Source: Blasia pusilla
Taxonomy: Eukaryota; Marchantiophyta; Marchantiopsida; Blasiales
DNA length: 64,000 nucleotides
Assembly: GCA_050084515.1 (NCBI GenBank)
Contig: CM114272.1
Location: 53,444,001 to 53,508,000 of the forward strand
Reading direction: 5' to 3'
Every line of letters begins with the position of its first letter. Position 1 is the stretch's first letter. The position numbers and the translations under genes were made by a program. Shown in pieces: positions 1 through 12,160 of the stretch. Under the pieces are notes generated by a model. That model saw only the letters and a program-made list of their open reading frames with translations, made no database searches and was not told the DNA's origin.

Positions 1-350
1 GGGTAACAAATACAAACGTGAATCGAACCAAAATGAGAAGAAAATACGAAAAAGAAGGAAGGACTTGGGAAAAGAGGGGAAGGGTGGGTGAATAGAGGAC
101 GTTACCTTGGGAAATTTCTCCAAATGACAATAAGCAAAGCCCTAATACTCACATGTGGAACCCTAATATGAACCGGATTCTAAAAAAATGAATAAAAATA
201 AAAATACTTCACGCCATGCATCAAGGTCCGGATCAAAACGAAGCCCTCGTCACTTTCTCCGTTTCGATATGTAGCACGTCCCCTCTCTTTCCCGCCGCCC
301 GCCGTTCTCCCTCCCGTCGTCCCCGTCCATGCCTCCCACCGTCCATCCCT
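1..350 (-). repeat. Dispersed repeat, 5'-flank type of non-LTR element B
   Basis: The stretch matches 47,991-48,345 almost base for base, with scattered substitutions and one small indel, and the similarity stops abruptly near 350. The second copy lies at the right (5') end of the minus-strand retroelement B. The simplest reading is that another minus-strand copy of that element lies just left of the window and that this is its 5' end. It contains no convincing coding frame. Whether the repeat belongs to the element or is a separate repeat beside it cannot be settled from one visible junction. Confidence 0.75.
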
Positions 351-752
351 AAAACCATCCCGTCATAAGCCCTAAACCCTAAACGCACCACAAGGCAACA
401 CATTACATTTCCAAGGTACGTTCTCATGTTTGGTGTTCGTATTTGTTGAGATTGTTGTACCCTACATGATTGCGCATTCTGATTGATTGTAGGAAACAAT
501 TTGACATAGTATAGTTCAAATTGCCCAAAAATGGCCATGTATATTTCCCATGCCATCTCCTGAAATGACTCTAATTTGTCTTGAACCCACGTAATTCAGC
601 CAAGATTGCCTTTCGGCCCAGAAATAAGTTGAACTCGGGAATTTCAACCAAGCTTGCATTTCTGTCCAAATTTAAGCTCGTCCTAGAAATCCATTAAACA
701 TTGCAGTCCAAACGTATGAAGTGATATCGGCTTCCAAATAAATATTTGTATT

Positions 753-3172
753 TTGGTCCTAGGTTGTGAAATGCCAAAAATTCGAAAGTATTCTGGTGCA
801 TTACAATGCGATGCCATCCAAAATCCCCTACCTAGCCCCTTTCTAAGTGAACACCTGACATGGTATGGTCATAGAAAAGAGGCTTGGATTCCTGTAGATA
901 GGTTAGATGATTTCATCCGTGGTGAGGAACATCGTCCACATTTTTTCAGAATACTTTTCGGAAAAATAAATCTGATAATGGTGGAGACACAAATGTCACC
1001 ATTCGTACTGGTGTTCATATGGGCCCCAAGATTATCTTGGAGCCGATGATGCCACAACAATTCAACATTGGGTTCAAGCACATCCAAAAAATGTCATATA
1101 CTAAAGGGAGCCTGCCTGGTTTTCTCTACATCTTGGATGCTTCAAAACCTTTTGGAGCTAGGAAATGGTGGGGCTATCTCTATGGATGCGACTCATGGCA
1201 CCATCACGTACGAGGTAAGCTTTATGTATATTCCTGCTTTAGGGCAACATGTATAATTGGTGTTGTGAAATTTGCTCTGATAGTTCCTTACCAAAATGTC
1301 TTGTAATGTGTACCCTACATTCTGAACACATATGTCTTTGTGTTCACAATACCAATTATTCACCCTCCAGAATGGCTTGCCTTTGGTTTGGGCTATCCTT
1401 CAACCACATTAACATCATGATTTGGTGGACACCTTGTGCCATATCAAGGATTGGGCTGATAGGTATCTACAAAGACATGGCGAGCACAAAAGCACACGAG
1501 AGTGGGTGCCATCTTGCTTCATTGTCAATGATCCTAAAGAGGAGCAATCTGCCATCAAAGAAGTATTTCCTGGGGTTCCTATAGACATGTATCTATGGCA
1601 TGTGAGAAAGAATTGGCTAAAGAATTTGCATCAACGAGTGCATTTCCCGATTACCAAAGTTGACATGAACAGAGACTTGGGTGGTGTAATGTACAGTCGT
1701 GAGGAAGGTAAGTAAATCCACACTATTTGTGGCTCTTCCATGATCTGCTACATTGTGGATGGTGTAATCATTTTTTATCCATATTGTGACCTAATTTCCA
1801 TTCCATGTTTTTCAATCTTATCGTTTATATTACGTCACTTTCTCAAATATTATATTAACTACTGGCATCCCAAGATAGTGACTTGGGAAAAGGGATATCG
1901 CAAGCATGCAAGGTCCAACCAAGATACTAATGCCGCCATAGAGAGGTGGCATCACACTCTTAAGATGCATCTTACATCTAGCATGCCAACAAAGTGTATA
2001 GGGAAACTCATATGGCTTGTGCAAATGCTTACCGGTTACATTGAAGATATTTTCTAGTACATGGACTTTTTGAAATGAGAGGGAATGGTTAGAAACAAGG
2101 CTTTACATAAGGTTATGCTAATGGCTATTCGGAGGGCAAAAACTATACGCGAGGATCATGTCAAATTTCATTCCTTGAATGGTCGGAGATGTGCTCATGT
2201 GAAGAGCATGTCAAAATTGGATGTATGGCATGATGTTGTGGACTATGACAGTAAAGATGCAGCATGTACATGTGCTCATGCCAATGAAGGGTTCACTTGT
2301 AAACACCAGGTACTAACTCTTCCCACAAATGAATTCCCAGATAATGCATGTTTCTGTAAATGTATATTCATTGGTGTCGTCACTGGAAAATTGAAATTAT
2401 CATGGCCAGAAAAGTTAAGTGCCTATTGTTGTGTGGGCACATTGAAGTGGACTTGCTATCTTATCTTGGGACACGCTTTGGAATCAACGCATGAGGGTTG
2501 GAAATTTTGGTCCAGAAGCAAACAAATGAGGAACAATTGGCGGGTGGTGAATTTGCAGATATTGCAGAAGAAGATGGTTATCTCGAGAGAGGCTCCTCAT
2601 GTCTCACATTCCCACTCCCAATGAATAACCACATAAAAGGTTCGAGATCTGATGGAGAAGGCCATACACCCCACTCTCAGAGTTCCATTTTCGGATGTTC
2701 TCCTTGCACATATTTTCCAACTCCTGCAAAAAGATGTGGGATCAATTCTCAACCTGAAGGCCAGAATTGAGACTAATACTCACACTCACACTTTCGTAAC
2801 GTCTATGACACTGCATCCCACTTCCTAGAGCCATTTGTTGGTAACAGCGGGTAGACTGATCATGGCCTTCGTCGTAGATTGGATTGGCATGAGCACATGC
2901 ATGAGAGAAGGAGAACATCGAGAGCAAGTCGACCTCAACCTTCTACTATTGTGCACCAAGTGGAATCCTTCCATCGGGTGAAAAAGACCAGATTTCAAAA
3001 TATGGAAGGTGAGTTAGAAGCAGATGCATGTAATAATTTGGATTTGGAAGCTTTGGTGAGCCAACTTGACAATCCATCCAATTCCCAAGAGGCCTATGAT
3101 TTTGTGTGGCCTTTGGTGAATTCAACACCTCATCATCATTACAAAATGGATATTATGACAAAGAGGTCATAG
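753..3172 (+). pseudogene. MULE transposase with SWIM zinc finger, decayed
   Basis: This is a broken Mutator-like transposase. The pieces run in order but in shifting frames: an N-terminal segment with RLDDFIRGEE (about 890-940), a DDATTIQHWVQAHP segment (about 1,047-1,090), MDATHGT carrying the first catalytic Asp (about 1,183), CFIVND then FPGVPIDMYLWHVRKNWLKNL with the second Asp (1,520-1,630), NAAIERWHHTLK with the catalytic Glu (about 1,932-1,965), and a CxC...CxH SWIM finger CTCAHANEGFTCKH (2,266-2,310). A basic tail with SRASRPQ follows at 2,879-3,172. An in-frame TAA lies near 1,412. The breaks at 1,213-1,370 and 1,709-1,860 begin with GTAAG and may be introns. FAR1/FHY3 proteins share this domain order, but the many breaks argue for a dead transposon. 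No terminal inverted repeats were found. Confidence 0.8.
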
Positions 3173-3630
3173 TTCTTGACTCTCCGCAATGTATAAATTA
3201 GTTGTTCATGTCTTGCCCATGTTTATTATATATTGTTGGTGTGGTTTCACACAAACACATGAAAGGTGGTGTTCACCTACTATGTATAACTATTTTTATC
3301 TTTTTGGAAGAATTACAATCCATCGTTTCCCTTCACCTCAATTTTCCATCCTCAGGGATTAAGAAAAAATGTTGTGAACCATGGGATAAATGGTTACATA
3401 CTTACTTCACATGAGTGCAATAGGAACACTTGACTAGAGGTGTTCACCTTTTATCGATCTCAAATCATGGCTAAATGTTCGCGTCCATTTCAAAAGTTAA
3501 ATACAGAGAGATGATCCTTTCGTGTTTCATGTTTATTCTCAATGAACTTACATAAGCGAACATAAGTCATATCAAGAACGCGAAATTGCCTTCTTCGTTT
3601 TGAGTTCCATTTTTCTTTGCATTGTACACA

Positions 3631-3697
3631 TTAGGAGATCACCTCAGTTTGTATGGATTCGGTATGGATTAGGAGGTCACTTCAATTTGTATGGATT
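3631..3697 (+). repeat. 29-bp tandem duplication
   Basis: Units at 3,631-3,659 and 3,669-3,697 agree at 26 of 29 positions and are separated by 9 bp. It looks like a local slippage or repair duplication. Confidence 0.7.
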
Positions 3698-4706
3698 ACA
3701 AATCATCGAGAAAATCATCGCCCCGAGGGACAATACAAAGGCACCCCCCGTAAGGCCAAGCCTAAGTTGCATACTACTCCATATTTTGTCTTTTACATAC
3801 TCTACGGCAAGGTATGTTGGTGATCACATAGTGTAAGAGGAACCTGGACACGCAAACCTTCCCTTCCAGGCTTCCATTTTAGTGTATTAGGGCCCCATTA
3901 TACCGCATAGATATAGAGCCATCCAAATGCGATTCATACAGTCTTGCAAAATGGCGGTGATCAATGGACATCCCCTAGAGCAATCTGAACGGAACCGCCA
4001 AAGTAGTTGTAACTACCAAGTATAGTTGTAACTAAAAAAACCACATCGAAGCCCTCTTAACCCTACCCCTGAGGCTCGTCCCTCTTCGTAAAGTTTTGGC
4101 AGTGTGTGATACATGTCCGCTATCTTAGTTGTCTCTAAACACTTTGCTAGATGTGTGCTCTACGTTTCAAACCCTAAGCCCTAAACGCTAAACTATTCGA
4201 ATTTCCGCTGACCTATCCTCAACAAAATAGTGAAAGAATTCATCCAAGCAATATGAGCCTGAAGTACACACACGGATTTGAAGTCTACATGGACATTTTA
4301 TTGATGCATATGCAAAATAGGAAGTCCAGAGTTTAATCCCTTGGACTCAAGCCACACAAATATGAAGCACTGCATCTGAACCAAAGAAGTACTTCATCCC
4401 GCTTAAAGGAAAATACTCCATATTTCTCCATCAATGTAGTAGTTGCACTAGGCAAAATGAGCAAAAAGGCTTGTGATAGCCGAAAAAACAGTTCTCCAGC
4501 AGTACCCCTACTATCTGCAGATCACACAAGGAGGTCGTGATGAGTCTTGATGATAGAAGTTGGCAAGAAAGAGATCTCCATCAAGAAATGCAAAGCCAAT
4601 CCAAGGGAAATAATCATACCTTATAGACAGATGGGCTATCTCGAATGGACTCAATTATACCGCTGCGGCTTCAGAGCCGTGGGCAGCAATAATCCCACAA
4701 ATCTTG

Positions 4707-4729
4707 CCCTTACACATGTGGTGTAAGGG
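4707..4729. other. Short hairpin, 9-bp stem
   Basis: CCCTTACAC and GTGTAAGGG flank a 5-nt loop. The stem is perfect. No transcript context is visible. Confidence 0.5.
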
Positions 4730-5180
4730 TCCATAACAATAAGAAAGCACTACCAAACCCAAGCAACAACTAACTACTTGCATAAACAAACAAAGGGATC
4801 AGTGACAACCGCTTCCCTATCGCAAGTTTCCGCCGTACCATTTTTAATGTGTAAAATTTTTGTCTCGGCCGCCCAACACCTGATACATCAACGGCTAAGA
4901 GCATGGCATCCGGGTTCCAAACAAGAGTGAAATAGATAAACACTCAAAAAGAACTGTGAAATGGAACAACACTCACACATGAGCTTCTACTACTAAAAAC
5001 TCAACAAGCAAACACTTACAAAACATATAATTGGCTGACTCTCGTCCTGCAATCATATTAGCCATGCAAAATTTCAGATGGTGAATCACCTTGGCTGCCC
5101 TACAAAACCTGCATCACACAACCACATTTCTTGATCTGAAGTGAGAGGCTTATGGCCTTATTGGAGGCTCCATGAAGTGC

Positions 5181-6219
5181 TAAGACAATGATAAGGGTTC
5201 TAAGTTAGGAGGAGAAAATTTACAAAATGGGCTACAAGTAATCACGCAAATCCAAGAACCTCTTCTTTTTGATGAAGGATTGGAGAACAAAGGCAATGGA
5301 GTTGCATGGAACTCTCCTTCCTCTTCAGCATCCTCATGTATTGTCGGAAAGTTATGGCCAACTTGCTCCAAGTCACGTCCTTCCTCAACCTGGTTACCTG
5401 TCTATGCCGGGAGTGCAGTGTGGGTACCTAGTTCAGGACCCGAAACCTATTCATGACGCATTCACAACATCAGCCATTGCAGGTATCAAGAAGCATTTAC
5501 ACCGACATCAATACACATATGAATATAACCGAATTTCAAACAGGTGGAAACAACCTGCTTGGAATTCCGGCTGGTTGCTAACATCGACACCCTCATCTTG
5601 GCCATCATCATTCTCCTCCTCCGTTGTAGTCCCTCCTTGGTTTTCTTATGCAACAAGGATTCTGGCTGCACAGCAACCTTGCTATCGCGGGGGACCCAGT
5701 GACGATCAATCCTTCACTTACCTCACATGTGGTAATCCCAAGTGCAAGACTGCAATCTGTGTCCGCCAAGAGGCTTGGGTGAAGCCTTGGAGACTTCCGG
5801 GTGTTCCTTTCCATGCTCTTACCTTGCTTTGAGCTACTTCTTTGTGACTTGTGAAGAGATCTGCAGGGACGACTATCCTTGTTCTTCGCTGGTTGCTGAT
5901 TCAGGTCAGGTTCTTGGGTTCTCCCGATTCGTATTGTTGCGTTTCCAAGGATGTCCTTCTCCAAGTGAGGAATAGTGTTTTTATTTGACTGGAGAAGCTC
6001 TACAAGGATTGTGTCCCCATCACTGCCGTTAGAGTCTACTATGTCCGCATGCAAGCCACCCTCCACATCTCCAACATATCATCTACTCAAAAACCTGAAA
6101 ATTCAGCAAGGGCAGCCCCCACTACATTTAGTGCAAGTCAATGACATACATCTGAAATTTTAAATCACATTTTTATGCGCAAGGATACCAATTACCCAAA
6201 TGACTACATCTGCCATGCT
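5181..6219. other. Unassigned region with overlapping open frames on both strands
   Basis: A plus-strand frame (5,269-5,832) and a minus-strand frame (5,608-6,066) overlap here. The plus frame shows no domain that I recognise. The minus frame has a basic stretch with KSPRLHPS, but no clear family. Neither has a supported start or splice structure. It could be a remnant of a gene or of transposon cargo; no function is offered. Confidence 0.3.
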
Positions 6220-7279
6220 GCACCCGACGCCATCCACACATTTTGGCAAGTATGTCTAGCTTACTCTTCTCCTTCTGAAAAACTGGCTACACAAAATTCC
6301 CTATCATGTGGAGTGGGTCCATTATTGCTATAGTACTGAGCACAAGCAACATGTATGCTTGTGCTCCAAGTGCATCGAGTTTTTCCGTCTACCGGAAACC
6401 TTCAATGCACACATAGCCACCCGTTGGTTGTGGCCCCTCCCTGGAACTCCTCACCATACAGGAAAAAAGAAATCCGATGCTGAGACAGAACGAGAAGAAG
6501 ATGAGGAAGATGATGACGGTAAGCTCCTATTCTTATGCATGCCCACGGGATTATGAGAATCTTCTTCACGATTTCAGGTTCATAGCGTGACAAGCCCATG
6601 TGACCTTAATGTTGCAATGTCTCTGTGTATGTAGGAATGTTTGCAGCAATTCCATCTGCTGCAAATATACGGCTTAGGGACACAATTCAACAACGTTGCA
6701 CAAACCGCAAGAAGCAAAAGAAGGCCATTTTGCTCAGAAAATCAAACGAGCATGCACAAAGGATGGTTGGACCCTATGTCCCCATGCTCCCCTTGAGTGA
6801 TCTACTCATTTCCTTAGAGGCCCATGGGACATAAGAGTTCCAGAAAACCTCATGGAGTGGTCTAGCTAAGGTGGAGGAATTTGAGGAGGTGAGAGAGGAG
6901 CTTGAGGGTGCACTTGTTGGGCCCACCACCACCGTCAAAGGGTGGATAGAGTCAGGCCGCCGACTTCTTCCTTCCACCGTCCCTGTTGATAGGTCACATT
7001 GGGCAACCTATTGGAGATGCCTTCCAACGCTCCATCACCTATCTCATGTGTGGGTGATGGACAAGCTTGAACTGCATCGTTGGGATGCAGGCTAGGAGAC
7101 TAGGCAACATCAAGTTGAGCACGCCCTAGTTGAATTGGATGGCATGCATAGAGCACACATGCATGCTTGGTATACGAGTGAGGAGTATTAACTCGCACGA
7201 TTCAAATATAATTACAGGATTTGGAAGGAGAAGAGTAAGCTAGACATACTTGCCAAAATGCGTGGACGGCGTCGGGTGC
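6220..7279. repeat. 56-bp inverted repeats enclosing about 950 bp
   Basis: 6,220-6,275 and 7,224-7,279 are inverted copies with 54 of 56 positions matching; similarity ends sharply on both sides. The arms would pair into a long stem if transcribed together, or they may be terminal repeats of a small non-autonomous element. No target-site duplication is evident outside the arms. The interior holds short open frames (6,308-6,556 with a Glu/Asp-rich run; 6,625-6,834 with a basic run) and no recognisable transposase. Confidence 0.75.
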
Positions 7280-7796
7280 ACAAGAAAACAAAAAACATTT
7301 CCCCAACAGGAAGTCTCTACTATGAAGGGCGGAGGAGTTGGCCTCAAGCGCCACAACAAACGCTCCAAGGGCGTTCCCGAATCTTCTCACCACGATCGAA
7401 ATCGTGCATGATTGATTTGACAAAGAAGAAGCAAGATTAGCAAAATCTGAGAGACAAAGAATCGAACGTTGAGAACCAACGCCCAGACCCATGCAAATTT
7501 TCCCCCGCCACAAGAGCTTGAATGCAAAATCGGAACAGACTTGAACCTACACACCCTTCCAAAGTATTCTTGTTCTCCACTTCGGTTCGCTTAGAACGTC
7601 CGACAACACCCAAGGGCGTGAACATTTGAACTCGAAGGGCAACGAACGCTCCAAGGGTGTGAACGAATCTCCTCGAGCGCGAAGGGCGTGAACGATCGAT
7701 TTGAATCAACCTCGAGGATGCAAGAACGACGCACGAACCACAACCGAAAATTAGGTCAGTGAAACTACCTAATCTCACGCTAATCCTATTGGGGCT
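7280..7796. other. No gene; scattered CCAAGGGCG-type motifs
   Basis: The words CCAAGGGCG, CCAAGGGTG and GGGCGTGAAC recur irregularly between about 7,365 and 7,700, suggesting an eroded local repeat. No coding frame is supported. Confidence 0.4.
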
Positions 7797-7978
7797 TCTG
7801 TCCATCTGCTTCCAGATTCGGCCTTTGCGTCCGTCCGACTCATTCCGTCCATCTGATTCCGTCCAGACTCCTCCGCCCATCCTCTTCCGTCCATCCATCA
7901 TTGTCTATCCGGTTCCGTCCAACCTCTTGCGTGCATACATCACCGTCCACCCTAATCCGTCCATCCATGATCCGCTCC
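7797..7978 (+). repeat. Degenerate TCCGTCCA-rich array
   Basis: About ten imperfect units around CCGTCC/CCGTCCATC spaced 8-20 bp occupy this stretch. It is low-complexity, and frames running through it are not evidence of genes. Confidence 0.7.
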
Positions 7979-8329
7979 GTTAGATCGACTGCTTCCCGGG
8001 GCTCCGAGCCTGAATAGTCTAAACCGCTGAACCGCCGAGCCGCTAGCCGCTACTCTACATTGTAATGAATGTGTTTCCTTCATCATCTATGGCCTTCGCA
8101 TGGCACGAGCAACATCCATATTATGATGGGAGAATGTCTTCTTCATTTGCAAACACCTATTTGTTTGACACGTGACAATTAGACAACAAAAAAATATGAT
8201 TACTTATCAGATAATAAATAAAAAATTTGAATTTATATGCATCATCATTAATCTCACAGATTATACATTAAAAAAATTTCAAACATTCTTTTATTTTCAT
8301 ACATCTTACTTAGTCTTTGTAACTATGGG

Positions 8330-9545
8330 AGAATGCCCTTCTAAGGGGTGCCATTTCTCCCCGTTACATGTAGATAATTAACATGCGTTACTCTTTATGA
8401 GTCAAAATATGAAAGTTCCTTACTCCTTTCACCCGGCTAACTACCTCATGCAAAGGAAATCCTATACACGACCAGTTTGAATCGGCTACGACTACTCGTA
8501 ACCCAGGACCTCCCCGGATTCCTGTAAAAGGGGGCTACCTAAAGTCAATCGTAGGAGAATGTTACGGACAGATAAGGGAAATTTCTTTCGACGAGAAGTT
8601 GCTAAGGGTGCCCGAATATTTTGTTTTGAGCTGGGTCCCACGGAGTACGTTATTCAGCGTCGTCTTTTGTCCCGTTTATGTCTTCTATCCTTCTCGTTGC
8701 TTTTCCTTTTTACGTAGAAAATAAAATATGTGCCGCTGCATGATGATTTAGGAACGGGTTGAAAGGATCAAACTCGTTCACCAGATATTCTCTTGTGCAT
8801 GAAGATTCGGGGCCGTGTTTCCGTGTGCCCGGTTGAATAGGAACATTCAAAACAATCTGTCTTTTCCAATGGAGGGAATTTCTTGCCGGAACGGTCTAGA
8901 GACTTAGTCCACGAGTCAAATCTCCCACTCGTTCCTGCTATCTTATCTGAGTGATTTCTTCGAGAGAGAACTTTGTCGCTAATCGAATTAACCCTATAAT
9001 TCCCCCGCTCTTCTAAAGGTTGGGTCACATGAAGCGCCTTGGAAGTCCACACCTCCAAAACGAAGTCGGCCCTAACACTCTTGGCTCTTGGAAGTGGGAG
9101 GGCGTCACGACGCTTTTTTAGTTCCGTGCCTAAATTTTATGGGTGCAGATTCGTCCGCGACCCCGTCTTCGCAAGGATTCAACCCCCATGCCACCTCATC
9201 CTAAGCGATTTCCTCTTCAAACGCACGGAGGCACATATATTACAGGCCGACAAGTCTAAGTGAAAGAAGGTGCAATTTTTCTTCGTCCACGAAAAAATGC
9301 AATCACCAGATTACCCTGGCTCCTATAAATAGTGCAAGTTAATATTTGGGGACAAGAGACCGTTCCAGTACCTTTTTCTAAAACCGTATTTTTTGTTATA
9401 CTAGTTGGGACGGTTCTCCAATTTAATGTATCTAGACGTATATATGCGCCCAGATTGGAAAAAGAAATAAATCCACTTTCCATTTAAAAAAGGCTCCTCA
9501 AGTAATCGTATAAATTTCTTGGGTTTAACCTAACCCAAGAAATTA
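8330..9545. other. Block of distinct composition, origin unknown
   Basis: The stretch is clearly less AT-rich than the DNA on both sides, has no long open frame, and ends near a perfect hairpin at 9,513-9,544. It opens with an imperfect hairpin near 8,326-8,360. This texture resembles plant mitochondrial intergenic or intron DNA, but I recognise no organelle gene, so organelle origin is only a guess. Confidence 0.25.
9513..9544. other. Perfect 13-bp hairpin
   Basis: Arms 9,513-9,525 and 9,532-9,544 are perfectly complementary around a 6-nt loop. The size is like organelle 3'-end stem-loops, but no gene precedes it. Confidence 0.6.
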
Positions 9546-10740
9546 GAAAATTTGTGTTCGGAAGCAAATGAGTCATAGTATTCAAAATTCAATCAAAAAT
9601 TTTCCCACTCTTAATGTTTACGGGTAGAGACGTGGCTATCGTCGCCTTCCCATGGACGATGATCTGATATGCCACGAAAGCAAATTCCACGTGCCTCATA
9701 CTGCAACTCTATCCATTTTTCTTTGCTTTGGATTAATACAAATCCGACACGATAGCACTTGCATGATGACTTGTCCCATGACCTATTGAGTCCGCGCGCT
9801 TCGTGACGATCGGACTTTACACTTCGAAATGTCGGAAACTAGAACTTGGAGTATTGAGACTAGGACTCGGAGGAATAGTGGGTGCCTTCACAAGGATTGG
9901 TATTTGGACGGGACTCCTTATTGGGGGAGACTACGATAATAATGGGAAACCAGACCAGCAAGGCTTTTTGGAATTTATGATATTGAATGTATGTTGACCA
10001 ATTTAATGAGAAATAAATAAAGAAAGCAGTGTTCTTAAAGGTCAAAGGAAAATTTATGTCATAATTTGATGGAGGCTGATTATTATGTGCAAAATATCTC
10101 CTTTGAGAAATGATTTTTTTTCCTTAAACGAAATGTGATATTATGACAGAAAGGTATTAGTAAATTACATCTAATTGGGTATATGTAATTTAGGTTCCAA
10201 GATGAGGGTTTTCACAAATGTCTTTTATGAATAAAATGCTCAATTTTTCTTAATAATTTCATAATAATACCATCAATTTTATAAAATTATGTAAATATGA
10301 AAAAAATTTAAATGGAAATATACATCTCACACTTCAAAGATAATAGTTGCCAATCTCATTCCGAAACATTCAAGATTACATGTAGACAAAGTTTGTATCA
10401 ATGAACGTGTCCATGTCTATGGACCTACATTCATCCAATGTGTCGTGCTCATACACATCGTTACACAACATACATCGCTGTCACTGAATACACACACAAA
10501 CACGCACGATCCCATGCTAATTCATGGCATCCAAGTAACGAGACAAGAAGTATCAAAATATCTCCAATCGCCCCCTTAGCTGATGGTTAGGTCCCTGTAA
10601 CTCCAGATAGCCATCTATCCCTACCTACCATGACATACATCTCTCAGACGCTAAGAGCAAGAAGACCGTATGCTCATGTGGCCCCATCGTTAGTCGCCTT
10701 ATTGTAATCCATGCCATAGACATAAGTCAGAATGTAGAAC
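9546..10740. other. No gene recognised
   Basis: AT-rich to about 10,350, then mixed DNA leading into the 3' side of the minus-strand Ty3 fragment. It may include that element's 3' untranslated region or LTR, but no pair was found. Confidence 0.4.
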
Positions 10741-10754
10741 TACCTACGCTATGT

Positions 10755-10991
10755 ACATGTGGGACACATCCATCATCCCTGAGGAACCCTAGTGAGAGGT
10801 GGCGTCAAACATGCCATATGCCATCCTCTCGAACATCCATCAAAGACTAGCATAGTGGCTGCACGGTTGGCAGAACCACACAACATACATGGCAAGCCTG
10901 CAAGAACTACTGCTAAGCTCAGATCAACTTTACCATCAATGTTTGGAAGGTGACACGACGCATAATTACGCACATGGTCCTTCCAAACCAT
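10755..10991 (-). pseudogene. PHD finger following Ty3 integrase
   Basis: After a linker (MVWKDHVRNYASCHLPNIDG) comes a C4HC3-like pattern: CMLC, then MLVFDGC, GWHMAC, LTPPLTRVPQG, a stop codon, and WMCPTC at 10,755-10,772. The spacing and the GWH..CLTPPL core are those of PHD fingers, which in host proteins read histone H3 tails. One zinc ligand is changed (FDGC where CDGC is expected; the copy at 56,270 keeps CDGC), and a TGA at 10,773 precedes the last Cys pair. The linker also appears in the upstream integrase frame, so a frameshift near 10,985 separates the two. The likely ancestral role is steering integration towards particular chromatin. Confidence 0.75.
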
Positions 10992-12136
10992 ACCATACCA
11001 TTTCGTCCCTCCAATAAGAGAACACCTGAGGGCAACACCTCACGCACTCTCAAGATGGTGCGCCCTGCAATCATATCCAACGTCGTGGATGCCGTCTGCT
11101 GCAAGTAGACATAGTCTTCCTGAAGAAACCTCCGGATAGTAGATCGATAATCACCTCTCCGAATAGTCGCATACCTTAATCTATCCCAATTTTGCGCAAT
11201 TGCCAAGTTCTCAAACGCCATGGGCATCACTCTCCAAAACAATTCAACCCTCTGAGAACATGCTCGCATCCATACATCAGGGTCATCAAGGTTCAACAGC
11301 TCACCAACATCTCGACGAATGGCCGCAGGTAAATCTTGCTCTTGGCATGTCTTCTTGCTGAATCTGTATCTCTTCGCCAACCATGGCAACTAGAGGTCCC
11401 AATCTCCTAGGTGACCTCTTTGCAAGCCATACTTGCGTAATCCTCTCTTCACCGTTTGCATTACCCGCTCCGCTAGTCCATCCGCCTCAGCATGATCTTG
11501 CAAAGTAGTGCGGTGGCCGATCAGTGCCTGATCACACAAGGCTTGAAACTCTCCGCGGAACTCTGTATCCTGGTATATCAACAACTTAGTTGGTGCACCG
11601 TAATGACTCAGCACCCGATCTAGTAAAGCATACGCTACTCCCTCACTTGCTTTGTCAGAAAATGCAACCAACTCTATCCACTTTGAGAAGTGCTCAACCA
11701 TCACCAACATGTAACGACTATGGCGCTCCTTCAAAGGTTAAGGTCCTGCAAAATCCAAACTCCATCTATAACCTAAACCCATGTTCGGAAGTGGATGCAA
11801 CTATGGAGTCGGAGCATTGAACGATGCCCGGACTTGAATACACACCATGCATCTGGAAAAAAATTGTTGAATGTCATTCTGCATGTCTCGCCACCAATAC
11901 TGAATCTTGAGCAAGCTGTACGTCCGCTTCACTCCAAAATGACCCAACTCCTCGTGGGCATGATGCACCAAAGGTGCTCTCTGCGAAGGATGAGGCACTA
12001 CAGGCACTCTATCATCCTCCCACACTCGCAACACATGTGTCTCCTCCCACCGGAACCGTCTGGCTCGCTGTAGGATCCAATCCCGCTCTCTAGTATCCAC
12101 TGTGCTCACAACGCTGCCAGTACATAGGTACTCCAA
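10919..12136 (-). pseudogene. Ty3 integrase: H2C2 finger, DDE core, C-terminal region
   Basis: The 11,801-12,136 part carries the HHCC finger (HHAHEELGHFG ... CMVC). The 11,390-11,734 part carries the catalytic core: YMLVMVEHFSKWIELV, an Asp in YQDTEFRGEFQ, and the Glu in HAEADGLAERVMQTVKRGL. The 10,919-11,389 part is the downstream region, with FENLAIAQNWDRLRYA, GDYVYLQ-type EDYVYLQQ, and LPSGVLLLEG. Stops and frame changes separate the three, so no functional integrase can be made. In an active element this enzyme inserts the cDNA into the chromosome. Confidence 0.85.
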
Positions 12137-12160
12137 GACTACTCCATCGTCGTGAATATC

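Larger units (their letters stand above)
3173..5180. other. No gene recognised
   Basis: Moderately AT-rich DNA with no open frame resembling a known protein. It contains a short tandem duplication at 3,631-3,697, a small hairpin at 4,707-4,729 and a few CCCTAAA-like units near 4,170. Confidence 0.5.

Noticed and set aside
360-390. CCCTAAACCCTAAAC, telomere-like
   Set aside because: Only two units; also seen singly near 4,170 and in the copia LTR at 62,612. Too short to be an interstitial telomere array.
753-3172. Domesticated FAR1/FHY3-type transcription factor instead of a MULE
   Set aside because: The domain order is shared, but in-frame stops and frame changes make a working host gene unlikely.
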